Origin: JBBSJZ01 sp041751935
Lineage (GTDB): Bacteria; Planctomycetota; Planctomycetia; Pirellulales; Pirellulaceae
Length of the DNA: 64,000 bases
Reading direction: 5' to 3'
Assembly: GCA_041751935.1 (NCBI GenBank)
Contig: JBGSIA010000059.1
Span: 26,852 to 90,851, forward strand
Shown here: piece by piece, positions 9,505-18,770 of the stretch
Layout of the letters: every line of letters starts with the position of its first letter
Position numbering within the stretch: position 1 is the stretch's first letter
Position numbers and translations under genes: made by a program
Notes under the pieces: generated by a model
Database searches by the model: none
What the model was told of the DNA's origin: nothing
What the model saw: only the letters and a program-made list of their open reading frames with translations

Positions 9505-10090
9505 TCTCAAGCTCTTTCAAAGTGTTGATATTATGACAAGATTCGGAAGGAAAAGAAACAACCTGAATCGATTGCGAATTAATCCATCTTATCAGGCTGC
9601 GATCCGCGGAAGTGGATAGCGTTGCTATTTCTTCGGCGAGATTTACAGGATAGATTCCGATCAGCGGCTCGATTGAAACGCTTCGAGCAAGCGTCAATAG
9701 CGTTTCAGTGTGCCATTTGTCTCGCAGGATAGCGAGTTCGTTGGCTGTGAGATTGGGTACGTCAACGGGAATATACAAACAAGCAGCGCAACCGTTTTCG
9801 CCTGCATATTTAAGTGACGCAGCGATCCCCGAGGCTGGGCCCTGGTAAGGAAGAGCATCGTCAATCGTGATCTCGTTATGAGGTTGGGACGTTCGGCCAC
9901 TGACGACGACGCCGTCGCATACAGCGCGCAGTCGATTTATCGCGTGCTGCAAAAATGTACCGCCGGTCGGATGCGGTAAAGTTGCCTTGTCTTGCCCCAT
10001 CCGCGACGACTTTCCACCGCACAAGACGACACCCAACAGCCGTGCCCGGGGCGGTTGTGCTCGCGATTGGACGACTGGTGGTGGGGACAT
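9482..10090 (-). CDS. mobA: Molybdenum cofactor guanylyltransferase
   Basis: 202 residues. The nucleotidyltransferase signature LCGGKSSRMGQDKA is at about residues 23-36, followed by PVDVPNLT, which corresponds to the metal-binding DxPxL segment. MobA attaches GMP to molybdenum cofactor to form the MGD cofactor used by DMSO reductase family enzymes such as nitrate reductase or formate dehydrogenase. moeA overlaps its 3' end. The start ATG 10088-10090 leaves a short basic, proline-rich leader before the first beta strand. Confidence 0.93.
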   Translation of the reverse strand: MSPPPVVQSRAQPPRARLLGVVLCGGKSSRMGQDKATLPHPTGGTFLQHAINRLRAVCDGVVVSGRTSQPHNEITIDDALPYQGPASGIAASLKYAGENGCAACLYIPVDVPNLTANELAILRDKWHTETLLTLARSVSIEPLIGIYPVNLAEEIATLSTSADRSLIRWINSQSIQVVSFPSESCHNINTLKELENVNSNAD

Positions 10091-10108
10091 TGACTGGCCG
10101 TGGAGACA

Positions 10109-10462
10109 CTACTGCTGTGTAGATTGCTGTTGTTGTTTGGGGAAGGTTTGTTGCTGCTGTTTGGACAACACATCCTCGACCCACGAACGAGCTCGCATCA
10201 TGGTCGGGAACCCGATCGTTGGTGCCGCCAGAATGGCGACGTGCCGCAGATCGTCAGGCAGACATCCCGCTTCGAGTGCCTTGCGACAATGGGAGTGCGC
10301 TGCACCTTCCAGGCCACTGCCGACGGAAATGGCTAGTTTCACGAGCGCAACCTCGCGGTCCGAAAGCGGCCCCGCCTCACGAGCGGCCTTGCCGAACGAT
10401 TCATAAGCTTGCATCAACTCTGGATAACTTGAGTGCATCTGCTGGTAAGGTTTAGGAATCAT
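10109..10462 (-). CDS. Carboxymuconolactone decarboxylase (AhpD-like) family protein
   Basis: 117 residues from ATG 10460-10462; a TTG start at 10483 would add seven residues that look non-native. The sequence has the all-helical CMD fold pattern (LSDREVALVKLAISVG, then a helix with EGAAHSHCRKALEAG). The usual CxxC redox pair is not present: a single cysteine follows the conserved histidine (HSHC). The C-terminus is very glutamine-rich. The gene ends 18 bp upstream of mobA on the same strand, so it may head the Mo-cofactor operon. Function is unknown; such one-cysteine members may be hydrolases or peroxidase-related. Confidence 0.8.
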   Translation of the reverse strand: MIPKPYQQMHSSYPELMQAYESFGKAAREAGPLSDREVALVKLAISVGSGLEGAAHSHCRKALEAGCLPDDLRHVAILAAPTIGFPTMMRARSWVEDVLSKQQQQTFPKQQQQSTQQ

Positions 10463-10636
10463 TTTAATTATACAAGTCAACAACGAATGGAGCGCGTGTA
10501 AAACTTTACCAAGCTTAACTGATCGGACGAAAACGAACGTCGCTTAAAAGACAGCTAAAAATAGTCGATCTCGAAATAGTCAACGCAGTACTGCTGCGTG
10601 TGCAGAAAAAAATCACTCGATGATCGAAGTTAACGG

Positions 10637-10816
10637 ATGTCACCGAAACCTGCCAGCCATAACAGTGATACCGAAGCCGGACAGTTACTTTACGAATTGG
10701 AACGTCGCCAAGACGACGTGCTGCGTGATTTGGATGAGCTCGATGCTAAACTGAGCGAAGTGCTTCGCGGTTTGGGCGTCAGTGTCGCCGAAGACATTGA
10801 CCCAGCCATCGAGTAG
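10637..10816 (+). CDS. Small conserved-looking coiled-coil protein (59 aa)
   Basis: ATG 10637 to TAG 10814-10816 encodes 59 residues. After a polar N-terminus the sequence from about residue 15 to 45 has heptad-like spacing of leucines with many charged residues (LYELERRQDDVLRDLDEL), predicting a single amphipathic helix or coiled coil. The end is acidic. Codon use matches neighbours and there is no competing gene on the other strand. I do not recognise a named family. It faces the convergent UbiB-like gene with a 16-bp gap. Confidence 0.6.
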   Translation: MSPKPASHNSDTEAGQLLYELERRQDDVLRDLDELDAKLSEVLRGLGVSVAEDIDPAIE

Positions 10817-10832
10817 TGAATCCGGCTGCCTG

Positions 10833-12689
10833 TCAATCGTCGTTGCCGCGAGTCAAGTGTCCACTGCTGTTGATCGCCAGCATCAATCGCAGCATCACCG
10901 CGATACTGCCGATGACGCCAATCACTCCCAACACGCTGAGGCGTTCGATGCCCCACCACGTGGCGTCAGGGAAGAGCACAGGCCGTACCTCGAAGGCTAA
11001 CAGTAGCGACGAGCCCAAAAATACGGCGCTCGCCATGATTCCTAGGACGAGCCGATTGACGGTGGGGCCAATACGACGATGTTCCAAGTTCACGCGAAGT
11101 TCGCCGCGTCGTGCGATTCGCATCAGCCCGAGCCATTCGTCGGGCATCGCTTCGAGCAGGTTCTCGACTTCCAGGTAAATCCGTCGTGCTTGACGTAGCC
11201 GCCGCTGTGGACTCAATCGCCGAGCCACCGAACGACGCATGAAGGATTTCACCACATCGAGTGAATCAAAGCTGGCCCCCAGTTCCTTCAACGTCCCTTC
11301 AAGCGAAATCAACATCTTCAACAACAGCGCCGATTGGCTTGGCAGTTTGATCGCGTGTCGATGCAACAGTTCACTCAACTCGTTCAGCGCTCCGGCGATA
11401 TCGAAACTACCCAGACTCTGTCGGCCATAGATGGAAACAAAGTCCGCGACATCGATCGCCAATGCGGATTCATCCAGCGTCGGTGGAGCATCGCCGACTC
11501 GCCGAATCAACCGTGTCAATCGCGTCTCATCACCCGATGAAATCGCCATCAACATTTCTTCCAGAGATTCTCGTAGGCTCTCGTCGATTCGCCCAACCAT
11601 TCCGAAGTCGAGAATCCCCAGCCGACCATCGTCCAGTAACAGCAAATTGCCTGGATGCGGGTCCGCATGAAACAAGCCTTCGTCAAATAGCATCCCCAAA
11701 TAAACGCTAGCGATCGTTGTCGCCAGGAATTCACGCTCAGCGTCGGTGATCGGATGACACCGCGTCGCCGAAAGCGGAGTCGTCCTGATATCTTCCCAAT
11801 CGCCCTCGACGATCGCTTTGCCATCTGTGTTCTCGTTGTGTTGGGAGTTCTCCTTATTCTCCGGCCGCTTATGTTCCCGAGGCTCGTCATGGTCGCAGGC
11901 GGAGGCCGTCGGCGATGCAAACAGATCCGCCAGCGACCGTCCTCGCAACTCATCCATTACCAACACACGCCGAGCACACAGCTTTGGGATTGGACGTGGC
12001 ACAACGACTTCGGATTCACGATCAGCCAACAGGGTGCGAAACAGATCGAGGTTCTGTCGTTCACGGTTAAAATCTAACTCGCGCTGAATCATCGGCGACA
12101 ATTGGCGCACCATTTCACGGGGCCCCCAAGCAACGAACGCGCCGGCTCGCTCAGCCAGATCAGCTAACCCGATAAGCACCTCGATATCTTGACGCATCGT
12201 TTGTTCAATATCCGCGCGTTGCACCTTCATGACCACACGTCGCCCGTCCTTCAATACGGCGCGGTGTACTTGGCCGATCGATGCCGCGGCCAGCGCCTCC
12301 GCCTCGACGCTTTGGAACTCCGTATCACAGCGGTCGCCCAACTCGGTACGAAGCGTTTGCTGAACAATTTCGATCCCATCGGCTCGGACATTGGATCGCA
12401 GTCGCTTCAGTTCCTCGCCGAGCTTGGGGCCGACCAAATCCGGACGGGCGGCGAGCACCTGGCCGACCTTGATAAATGTTGGCCCGAGTTCCGTCAGAGC
12501 CATCCGCACTCGTTGTTCACGCGAGTACTGGGCTAACGGCGTGCCGCCATGGTCTTTGAACCAATTGCGAAACGGTCCCGAATCGTATCGGCTGAGCCAA
12601 TCCGCCAATCCGTAACGACGAAGAACCGCAAGGATCTCTCGCCAACGCTGGATATTGCGGTACAACTGGGGGATCGCCGTAATTTTCAT
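10833..12689 (-). CDS. ABC1/UbiB/AarF-family atypical kinase, membrane-anchored
   Basis: 618 residues from ATG 12687-12689; an upstream ATG (12782) would add 31 residues unlike the family, whose N-terminus is MKITAIPQLYRN here. The family marks are present: KVGQ for the KxGQ helix, the alanine-rich loop AAASIGQVHRA with the lysine VMKVQ, the catalytic HADPHPGNLL, and LDFGM for the metal-binding DFG. Two C-terminal hydrophobic helices anchor it in the membrane. UbiB-type proteins act as ATPases that support isoprenoid quinone synthesis. A low-complexity, Asn/Glu/His-rich insertion (about residues 255-305) interrupts the kinase fold. No quinone genes are adjacent. Confidence 0.9.
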   Translation of the reverse strand: MKITAIPQLYRNIQRWREILAVLRRYGLADWLSRYDSGPFRNWFKDHGGTPLAQYSREQRVRMALTELGPTFIKVGQVLAARPDLVGPKLGEELKRLRSNVRADGIEIVQQTLRTELGDRCDTEFQSVEAEALAAASIGQVHRAVLKDGRRVVMKVQRADIEQTMRQDIEVLIGLADLAERAGAFVAWGPREMVRQLSPMIQRELDFNRERQNLDLFRTLLADRESEVVVPRPIPKLCARRVLVMDELRGRSLADLFASPTASACDHDEPREHKRPENKENSQHNENTDGKAIVEGDWEDIRTTPLSATRCHPITDAEREFLATTIASVYLGMLFDEGLFHADPHPGNLLLLDDGRLGILDFGMVGRIDESLRESLEEMLMAISSGDETRLTRLIRRVGDAPPTLDESALAIDVADFVSIYGRQSLGSFDIAGALNELSELLHRHAIKLPSQSALLLKMLISLEGTLKELGASFDSLDVVKSFMRRSVARRLSPQRRLRQARRIYLEVENLLEAMPDEWLGLMRIARRGELRVNLEHRRIGPTVNRLVLGIMASAVFLGSSLLLAFEVRPVLFPDATWWGIERLSVLGVIGVIGSIAVMLRLMLAINSSGHLTRGNDD

Positions 12690-12815
12690 TCCGCTATTGT
12701 GATCGCAGAGGGCCTGTGGGCGAAGGCAATAGCGGAAAAAAACACGAGCCACCCAATCGATTACCACCGTTACAATAAGCAATAACCATACAATTCATTT
12801 TTGGGAGAACCTCGT

Positions 12816-13958
12816 TTGACATCTCTGCCTGTTGTCGAATCCGACCTGCATCCGCTCAAGCCCTACAAAACGCTGCAAGCTGGCGAGCTGCAATCGCGGA
12901 TCGAAGCCGTACGTTCCCTGCTCGGCGACGAATTGCTGATTCTAGGCCACCATTATCAACAAGACGAAGTGATTGCTCACGCCGATTTGACAGGTGATAG
13001 CTACCAGCTTTCTCAAATGGCGGCCGCGAGTGCGAATTGTCGCACGATCGTATTTTGTGGTGTCCACTTCATGGCCGAGACGGCGGACATTTTAGCAAAC
13101 CGTCCCGAAAAGCTCGACGCGCGTCAGGGTCGTCGCATCAGCGTGCTTTTGCCCGACATGGCTGCGGGATGCTCGATGGCCGACATGGCCGGTATTAAGC
13201 AAGTTCAAGGCGCCTGGGCCGACATGGGCGAGGTTATCGATACTCGCCGTGTGATACCCGTTACCTACATCAACAGTGCCGCCAGTTTAAAGGCCTTCTG
13301 TGGTCGTCACGGTGGTATCGTTTGCACTAGCAGTAACGCTGCCGCTGTCATCCAGTGGGCGTTCGAGCGAGGTGACCGTGTCTTGTTTTTTCCCGACCAG
13401 CACCTCGGGCGAAATACGTCCCTGGCGATGGGGATCACTGAGCAACAAATGCCCGTTTGGGATCCGTATGCCGTAGATCTGGGCGGTAATACGGAAGCAG
13501 CCTTGCAAAACAGCCGCGTGATTCTGTGGAAAGGACATTGTAGCGTGCATCAAATGTTCCGCGCCGAACATGTGCATGGATTTCGTAAACAGTATCCTGG
13601 GATCAAGATTTTGGTCCATCCGGAATGTCCTCGCGAAGTCAACGATTTGGCTGACGTGTCCGGAAGCACTGGCAAGATCATTCGCACGGTGCAGGAGAGT
13701 CCCGCTGGCACGAAATGGGCGATCGGCACTGAATTGCATCTGGTCAATCGACTCAAGGCGGAACATCCCGAGCAGGAAATCCATTTCCTCAGTCCCGTGG
13801 TGTGCATGTGCGCGACGATGTATCGCATCGATCTGCCACACCTGTGCTGGACGCTGGAAAATCTTCGCGATGGTCATCTCGTTAACGTGATCGAGGTCGA
13901 TGAACAGACGTCACGAGATAGCCTTGTAGCGCTCGAGCGAATGCTAGTCGTAAAATAG
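12816..13958 (+). CDS. nadA: Quinolinate synthase
   Basis: 380 residues if started at TTG 12816-12818. That start is chosen because GGGAGAA (12803-12809) lies six bases upstream as a Shine-Dalgarno site; an in-frame TTG at 12801 overlaps the ribosome site itself. Typical stretches are GHHYQQDEV, FCGVHFMAE, MAAGCSMAD, VCTSSNA, HPECP, SGSTGKI and CMCATMYRI; the family uses three conserved cysteines to hold a 4Fe-4S cluster. NadA condenses iminoaspartate with dihydroxyacetone phosphate to quinolinate for NAD synthesis. nadB and nadC are not in the window. Confidence 0.95.
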   Translation: MTSLPVVESDLHPLKPYKTLQAGELQSRIEAVRSLLGDELLILGHHYQQDEVIAHADLTGDSYQLSQMAAASANCRTIVFCGVHFMAETADILANRPEKLDARQGRRISVLLPDMAAGCSMADMAGIKQVQGAWADMGEVIDTRRVIPVTYINSAASLKAFCGRHGGIVCTSSNAAAVIQWAFERGDRVLFFPDQHLGRNTSLAMGITEQQMPVWDPYAVDLGGNTEAALQNSRVILWKGHCSVHQMFRAEHVHGFRKQYPGIKILVHPECPREVNDLADVSGSTGKIIRTVQESPAGTKWAIGTELHLVNRLKAEHPEQEIHFLSPVVCMCATMYRIDLPHLCWTLENLRDGHLVNVIEVDEQTSRDSLVALERMLVVK

Positions 13959-14058
13959 AACTGCGGTTTTTAGATCGAGTAACTTGAGACTCGTCTATCT
14001 CTGATAGCCTCCGCTGCGAGGCGAGTGGGTGTTGCTCCGGTACATCCGCTAGTTCTAT

Positions 14059-14589
14059 CTATGAGGCGCGAAGCGCGACGTAGATCGCCATCACTGTCAA
14101 TGTCGCATACGGCACAAACGCGTGCCAAAATTTCCGTTTGCGGAGCGGGACCAATGCGATCAGGAGCGATGGCATTAGACCCATTGCGATATAAACCGCG
14201 AGCACGTTCGCCAAGTCGAAATACACGTAGTAGGCAGCAATGGGCCAGTCGGCGCAACATAGAAACCCAATGGCAACCAGGCCAATAGCCGCAAGCAGCG
14301 TTACTCGAAGATGCGGTTGCGACATCGACAACGAAGCATACAACGAAACGCCGGAGGCAATCGCTAGCCCAAAAGAAATGAGTGCCGATAAGATGTGCGA
14401 TCTATCTGGGATGTCATACAGAGTGATGGTTCCGTCCCAAGGTACAGACGCGAAAAGCGAAAGTTCCACCATTGATGCGCCAAATGTCGTGGCAACCGAC
14501 CAAAGGCACTCCGACCAGCGCCGTTCGTGTCGACCTGACAGCCCATCGCCGCTCGGCGGTTCGTAAGGATTCTCACGCGTGAACATCAT
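14059..14589 (-). CDS. Unknown small integral membrane protein with NPYEPP start
   Basis: 176 residues from ATG 14587-14589, or one fewer from the adjacent ATG 14584-14586; a start at 14610 adds seven residues. The N-terminus reads MFTRENPYEPPSGD, a short proline-rich opening often seen on planctomycete membrane proteins of unknown role. The rest has about four hydrophobic helices (about 45-60, 70-90, 100-125, 130-175). No family recognised and no functional link to nadA, which is convergent to it. Confidence is from composition and the NPYEPP opening. Confidence 0.65.
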   Translation of the reverse strand: MMFTRENPYEPPSGDGLSGRHERRWSECLWSVATTFGASMVELSLFASVPWDGTITLYDIPDRSHILSALISFGLAIASGVSLYASLSMSQPHLRVTLLAAIGLVAIGFLCCADWPIAAYYVYFDLANVLAVYIAMGLMPSLLIALVPLRKRKFWHAFVPYATLTVMAIYVALRAS

Positions 14590-14690
14590 CACTCGCACCT
14601 TGGTCTTCACTCACGCGTTGGTCGCCCACAACTGATCTGTCTCCTGTCGCTCTGCACCTGGCTAGCCAAGACCTTAGCGACATCACGTTT

Positions 14691-15059
14691 CTACTGCGTA
14701 CCGTCATTGCGGATGACGTACGATCCGCCGAATGCGAAGTCCTCGTGTGTGTGGATCAGTGTCCAATCGTATGAGCAGGGGAACACAGCGAGCTCCAGTT
14801 CATTGTAAGCAGAAAGATCGATGATCTGCCCCGAGTATCGTTGAGCGGTACATGGTCGACTGTTCTCCGATATCGGAAACGCTGTGATTCGTGCCGATAG
14901 AAAGAGCAAAATCAAATCCTCGCCTTGGGCAGAGAGCCAGCTAGAAACTGCCTTCGGTCCCTCTGTCTGCCGCAGGCAATGGGATTGCTTCGCCAACACG
15001 AATGTCCACTGCTTGGTGATCGCAAACGATTCCTGTCGCTTGGGCGTTACGATTGGCAC
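14691..15059 (-). CDS. Hypothetical protein, possibly DUF4275-like
   Basis: 122 residues from a GTG start. The C-terminal segment DWTLIHTHED followed by GGSYVIRND resembles the WTxxxTHE...GPY end of DUF4275-type proteins, and an N-terminal tryptophan in a helix (TKQWTFVLAKQ) fits too, but this is from memory and unverified. No signal peptide or membrane segment. It is on the same strand as the membrane protein downstream, 101 bp away. The reverse strand also has open frames here, so the call is moderate. Confidence 0.5.
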   Translation of the reverse strand: MPIVTPKRQESFAITKQWTFVLAKQSHCLRQTEGPKAVSSWLSAQGEDLILLFLSARITAFPISENSRPCTAQRYSGQIIDLSAYNELELAVFPCSYDWTLIHTHEDFAFGGSYVIRNDGTQ

Positions 15060-15151
15060 TGCCAGGAGTCTACAATGCGCGACAATTTACGTTCTAATGA
15101 CGACACGAATCCGTGTGGTGGCTTCAACTCCTTTTTTGCAGGAATGTTTCC

Positions 15152-17512
15152 GTGTTTTGTCGTTTGATGATGATCTTGGTGGCGTTTTCCGGATCGAGTG
15201 TGGTTCGATCAGAGGAAATCGGCGATGCGTGGCGCTATACGCTACAGCCGCCCGGTGAAGGGTGGCGAGCGTTGGCGTTTGATGATCACGATTGGACCCA
15301 GGCCAATGGTGGTTTTGGAACTGTCGGTACGCCCGGCGCGAGAATCGGAACGATCTGGGCCACGAAAAGCATTTGGTTGCGTAAGACTTTCGATTTAGCG
15401 TCCGTGCCTGCGAAACCTGCGCTATTGATCCATCACGACGAAGATGCCGAGGTTTTTGTCAACGGCAAGTCGGTCACAGCGCTGAAGGGTTTCAGCCTTG
15501 ACTACAAAATTGTTGTCATTGCTCCAGCACAAGCCGCAGCTCTGAAAGTTGGTAAGAATGTGATGGCCGTACATTGTCGTCAGACCAGCGGTGGGCAATT
15601 CATCGACGTGCATCTGGTGGACGCCGACAACGTGCCGAAGTTGCCTCCGGTCACAAGAAACTCGAAACCGTTTCAGTCTGAGTTAATAACGGAGTGGGGC
15701 GCTGAAGTGGCACCAACGAATGCCTGGACAGAGTATCCTCGGCCACAAATGCAACGCTCGCAGTGGTTGAACCTGAACGGGCACTGGGACTATGCAATTA
15801 CACCGATCACACAACAAGTGACGCCGACCGATTGGGACGGCGAGATCTTAGTTCCGTTCAGCTTGGAGTCGAAGCTTGGAGGCGTCCAGCGTTTGCTCGA
15901 TGCAACGGAGGCCCTGTGGTATCACCGAACGATTGAAGTCAACACGTCGCCGGATAGTCGGCAGTTGCTCAACTTCGAGGCCGTCGATTATTCATGTGAA
16001 GTCTTCGTCAACGGCAAGTCGATCGGTAAGCACCGGGGCGGTAACACGCCGTTTACACTGGACGCTACCGAAGCATTGCGAGACGGTGAAAACTCGCTCG
16101 TGGTTCGAGTCGAGGACGCGACCGAAGGCTGGCAACTGCGTGGCAAACAGACGCTGAACGCGAGAGGAATTTGGTACACCCAGGTTTCGGGAATTTGGCA
16201 AACGGTGTGGTTGGAAAAAGTACCAGCAAGCTTCATCCGCGATTTGCAGATCACGACGGACGCGAAGTCGGGCGGCATTTCGGTGCAACCGTTGATCCAT
16301 GGTAGAGGCAACGTGCGTGTCGTTGTGAAGGACGCAGACGCGGTGGTTGCACAGGCGACAAGTGCCAGTGGTGCAATGGAGCTGAAAGTCGCAGAGCCGA
16401 AACTGTGGTCGCCAAAGTCGCCGTTCTTGTACGATGTTGAAGTCAGCTTGCTGGACGCAACGGGCAATGAACTCGATCGCGTCAAGTCGTACGCGGGCAT
16501 CCGCTCGGTGGGCAAGGCAGTGGATGAAAACGGGCATTTGCGATTCACGCTCAATGGTGAACCTATCTTTCATTGGGGGCCACTGGACCAGGGGTGGTGG
16601 CCCGATGGATTGCTGACTCCGCCGTCGGATGATGCGATGTTGTTTGACATCCAGTGGTTAAAGGACGCTGGCTTCAACATGATTCGCAAGCACATCAAGG
16701 TCGAGCCGCGACGGTACTACTATCACTGCGATCGGCTGGGAATGATGGTGTGGCAGGACCATGTTAGCGGAGGTGAGCAACCGGAATGGACGCGGCTGCA
16801 ACCAAATCCCGTCGACGTAAATTGGCCAGCGAACGAGCACTCGCAGTTCATGTTGGAGTTGGAACGGATGATTGATGCACTGGAGAACCATCCGTCGATT
16901 GTTTGTTGGGTCCCATTCAACGAACGTTGGGGCCAACATCAAACGATGGAAGTCGGTAAGTGGACTGTTGAGCGTGATCCGTCGCGTTTAGTGAACATTG
17001 CGAGCGGCGGAAACTTCTGGCCAGTCGGGGACATTGTTGATGCGCACAAGTACCCTCATCCAGAGTTTCCGTTCGATCAGGGCAGCGGTGGACGATTTGA
17101 CGGATTCATCAAAGTGATGGGCGAGTTCGGTGGACACGGCTATCCCGTGAAGGGACATCTGTGGGATGCGAATCGCCGCAACTGGGGATACGGTGGACTG
17201 CCACAAAACGAAGCCGAGTACAAGGAACGTTATGCAACTTCGCTCAAAATGCTCAATGAACTTCGTAGCCAGGGAATTGCGGGCGGGGTCTATACCCAGA
17301 CGACGGATGTTGAAGGCGAGATCAATGGTTTGATGACCTACGATCGCAAGGTCATCAAGATTCCGGCGAAGGAACTTGCGCGTTTGCACGAAGTACTGTT
17401 CAATCCGCCGCCCACCGCGAGTCAATCCAGCAACGGCGACGTTCATGTGCGAGCACTCTATCCCGCATATGCTACTCCAGGACCGGATGAAGAGAAGAAG
17501 TTTAGCGAGTAA
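15152..17512 (+). CDS. Glycoside hydrolase family 2 protein (beta-galactosidase/glucuronidase-like), exported
   Basis: 786 residues from GTG 15152, chosen because AGGA lies eight bases upstream and the product then begins MFCRLMMILVAF, a good signal peptide; GTG 15113 would add 13 residues. An extra N-terminal jelly-roll-like domain (about 30-150) with DDHDW precedes the GH2 sugar-binding, immunoglobulin-like and TIM-barrel domains. The acid/base glutamate is in NERWGQH (E591) and the nucleophile in GEFGGHG (E658). GH2 enzymes remove beta-linked galactose, mannose or glucuronate from glycans. The secreted mutarotase gene begins 91 bp downstream, suggesting the pair processes galactoside-containing polysaccharide outside the cytoplasm. 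Confidence 0.9.
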   Translation: MFCRLMMILVAFSGSSVVRSEEIGDAWRYTLQPPGEGWRALAFDDHDWTQANGGFGTVGTPGARIGTIWATKSIWLRKTFDLASVPAKPALLIHHDEDAEVFVNGKSVTALKGFSLDYKIVVIAPAQAAALKVGKNVMAVHCRQTSGGQFIDVHLVDADNVPKLPPVTRNSKPFQSELITEWGAEVAPTNAWTEYPRPQMQRSQWLNLNGHWDYAITPITQQVTPTDWDGEILVPFSLESKLGGVQRLLDATEALWYHRTIEVNTSPDSRQLLNFEAVDYSCEVFVNGKSIGKHRGGNTPFTLDATEALRDGENSLVVRVEDATEGWQLRGKQTLNARGIWYTQVSGIWQTVWLEKVPASFIRDLQITTDAKSGGISVQPLIHGRGNVRVVVKDADAVVAQATSASGAMELKVAEPKLWSPKSPFLYDVEVSLLDATGNELDRVKSYAGIRSVGKAVDENGHLRFTLNGEPIFHWGPLDQGWWPDGLLTPPSDDAMLFDIQWLKDAGFNMIRKHIKVEPRRYYYHCDRLGMMVWQDHVSGGEQPEWTRLQPNPVDVNWPANEHSQFMLELERMIDALENHPSIVCWVPFNERWGQHQTMEVGKWTVERDPSRLVNIASGGNFWPVGDIVDAHKYPHPEFPFDQGSGGRFDGFIKVMGEFGGHGYPVKGHLWDANRRNWGYGGLPQNEAEYKERYATSLKMLNELRSQGIAGGVYTQTTDVEGEINGLMTYDRKVIKIPAKELARLHEVLFNPPPTASQSSNGDVHVRALYPAYATPGPDEEKKFSE

Positions 17513-17603
17513 GATACCTACTTCACATCACTTGGCGAGTCATATCGCTTGGCGGCAGTTTTACCATTGAATCTGGCCGCACGTACCCACGAAGGAAAAC
17601 ACC

Positions 17604-18701
17604 ATGAGATTGTTGCTTGTTTTGTTCTCAGTATTCACCATCCACTTGTCGGCCGCGACCGCGCAGGTCGAGGACTTCGACTCCATCAAACTTTACACAC
17701 TGAAAAACGACGCCGGGATGACAGTAAAAGTCACCAACTATGGTGCCATCATCACGTCAATTGTTGTTCCGGATCGTGAAGGAAAAATGGGCGACGTGGT
17801 GCTGGGTTACAACCACGTCGAAGACTATATCAACGCTGTCGACAAGCCATATTTCGGAGCGATCGTAGGTCGATACGGAAATCGAATTGCTGGCGGCCAG
17901 TTTTCGCTCGATGGTGAAACGTACACATTGGCTAAGAACAACAACGCGAACCACCTGCACGGCGGTGTGATCGGCTTCGACAAAGTAGTATGGGATGCGA
18001 CGTACGATCAAGCGAACAACAAGATCCAGTTGTCGTATCTCGCAAAAGACAAAGAAGAAGGCTATCCAGGAAACCTGAAGCTGAAGGTCTCCTACACGTT
18101 AACTGAAGACAACTCGATCGTCGTCGAATACCACGCTACGACTGATAAAGCGACGCCCGTGAACGTGACCCAGCACACGTATTTCAACTTGAAGGGCGAG
18201 GGTGAAGGCACGATTCTCGATCATGAGTTAATGTTGAATGCGTCGAAGTACACGCCGGTTGATGAGGGTTTGATTCCGACAGGAGAAATGCCGGCGGTTG
18301 CCGGGACTCCGTTTGACTTCACTACCGCGAAGCCGATTGGTCGTGATATCGGGAAAGATAATGAGCAACTGAAGTTCGGTCTTGGGTTCGATCACAACTG
18401 GGTATTAAACAAAGGTGACAAACCCAATGGATTGACGCTTGCAGCGCGAGTCCATGAGCCGACGACGGGGCGCGTGCTGGAAATCCAAACGACTGAACCG
18501 GGGATTCAGTTTTATTGCGGAAACTTTTTGGACGGCCGGTTGAAGGGTAAGTCGGGGAAAACTTACGTCTACCGCGGTGGTTTTTGTTTAGAGACTCAGC
18601 ATTATCCGGACAGCCCGAACCAGCCGAATTTCCCGTCGACGATTTTGAAGCCAGGTGATGAGCACGTGTCGAAAACCGTCTTCAAGTTTTCGGCCAAGTA
18701 A
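17604..18701 (+). CDS. galM: Aldose 1-epimerase (galactose mutarotase), exported
   Basis: 365 residues. Residues 1-20 are a clear signal peptide ending in an Ala-rich site, so this copy works outside the cytoplasm. Family motifs: NHLHGG at 116-121 and QHTYFNL with H191, the two histidines of the active site, and an FCLETQHYPD stretch near the end that holds the catalytic glutamate. It interconverts alpha and beta anomers of galactose or glucose. A Shine-Dalgarno GAAGGA lies about 10 bases before ATG 17604. The GH2 gene upstream releases beta-anomers, so the two fit one pathway and may be cotranscribed. Confidence 0.95.
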   Translation: MRLLLVLFSVFTIHLSAATAQVEDFDSIKLYTLKNDAGMTVKVTNYGAIITSIVVPDREGKMGDVVLGYNHVEDYINAVDKPYFGAIVGRYGNRIAGGQFSLDGETYTLAKNNNANHLHGGVIGFDKVVWDATYDQANNKIQLSYLAKDKEEGYPGNLKLKVSYTLTEDNSIVVEYHATTDKATPVNVTQHTYFNLKGEGEGTILDHELMLNASKYTPVDEGLIPTGEMPAVAGTPFDFTTAKPIGRDIGKDNEQLKFGLGFDHNWVLNKGDKPNGLTLAARVHEPTTGRVLEIQTTEPGIQFYCGNFLDGRLKGKSGKTYVYRGGFCLETQHYPDSPNQPNFPSTILKPGDEHVSKTVFKFSAK

Positions 18702-18733
18702 CACTACTTCGATTACATTGACAGCATCGGGTC

Positions 18734-18770
18734 TACCACCGGTGCTCGGGTTTACCACCGGTGCTCGGGT
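18734..18770. repeat. 19-bp direct tandem repeat at a gene end
   Basis: The unit taccaccggtgctcgggt occurs at 18734-18751 and again at 18753-18770, period 19. The second copy encodes the last residues (PEHRW) and the stop overlap of the minus-strand gene that ends at 18752; the first lies just after it. A local duplication that recreates the same end plus another stop. Confidence 0.7.
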
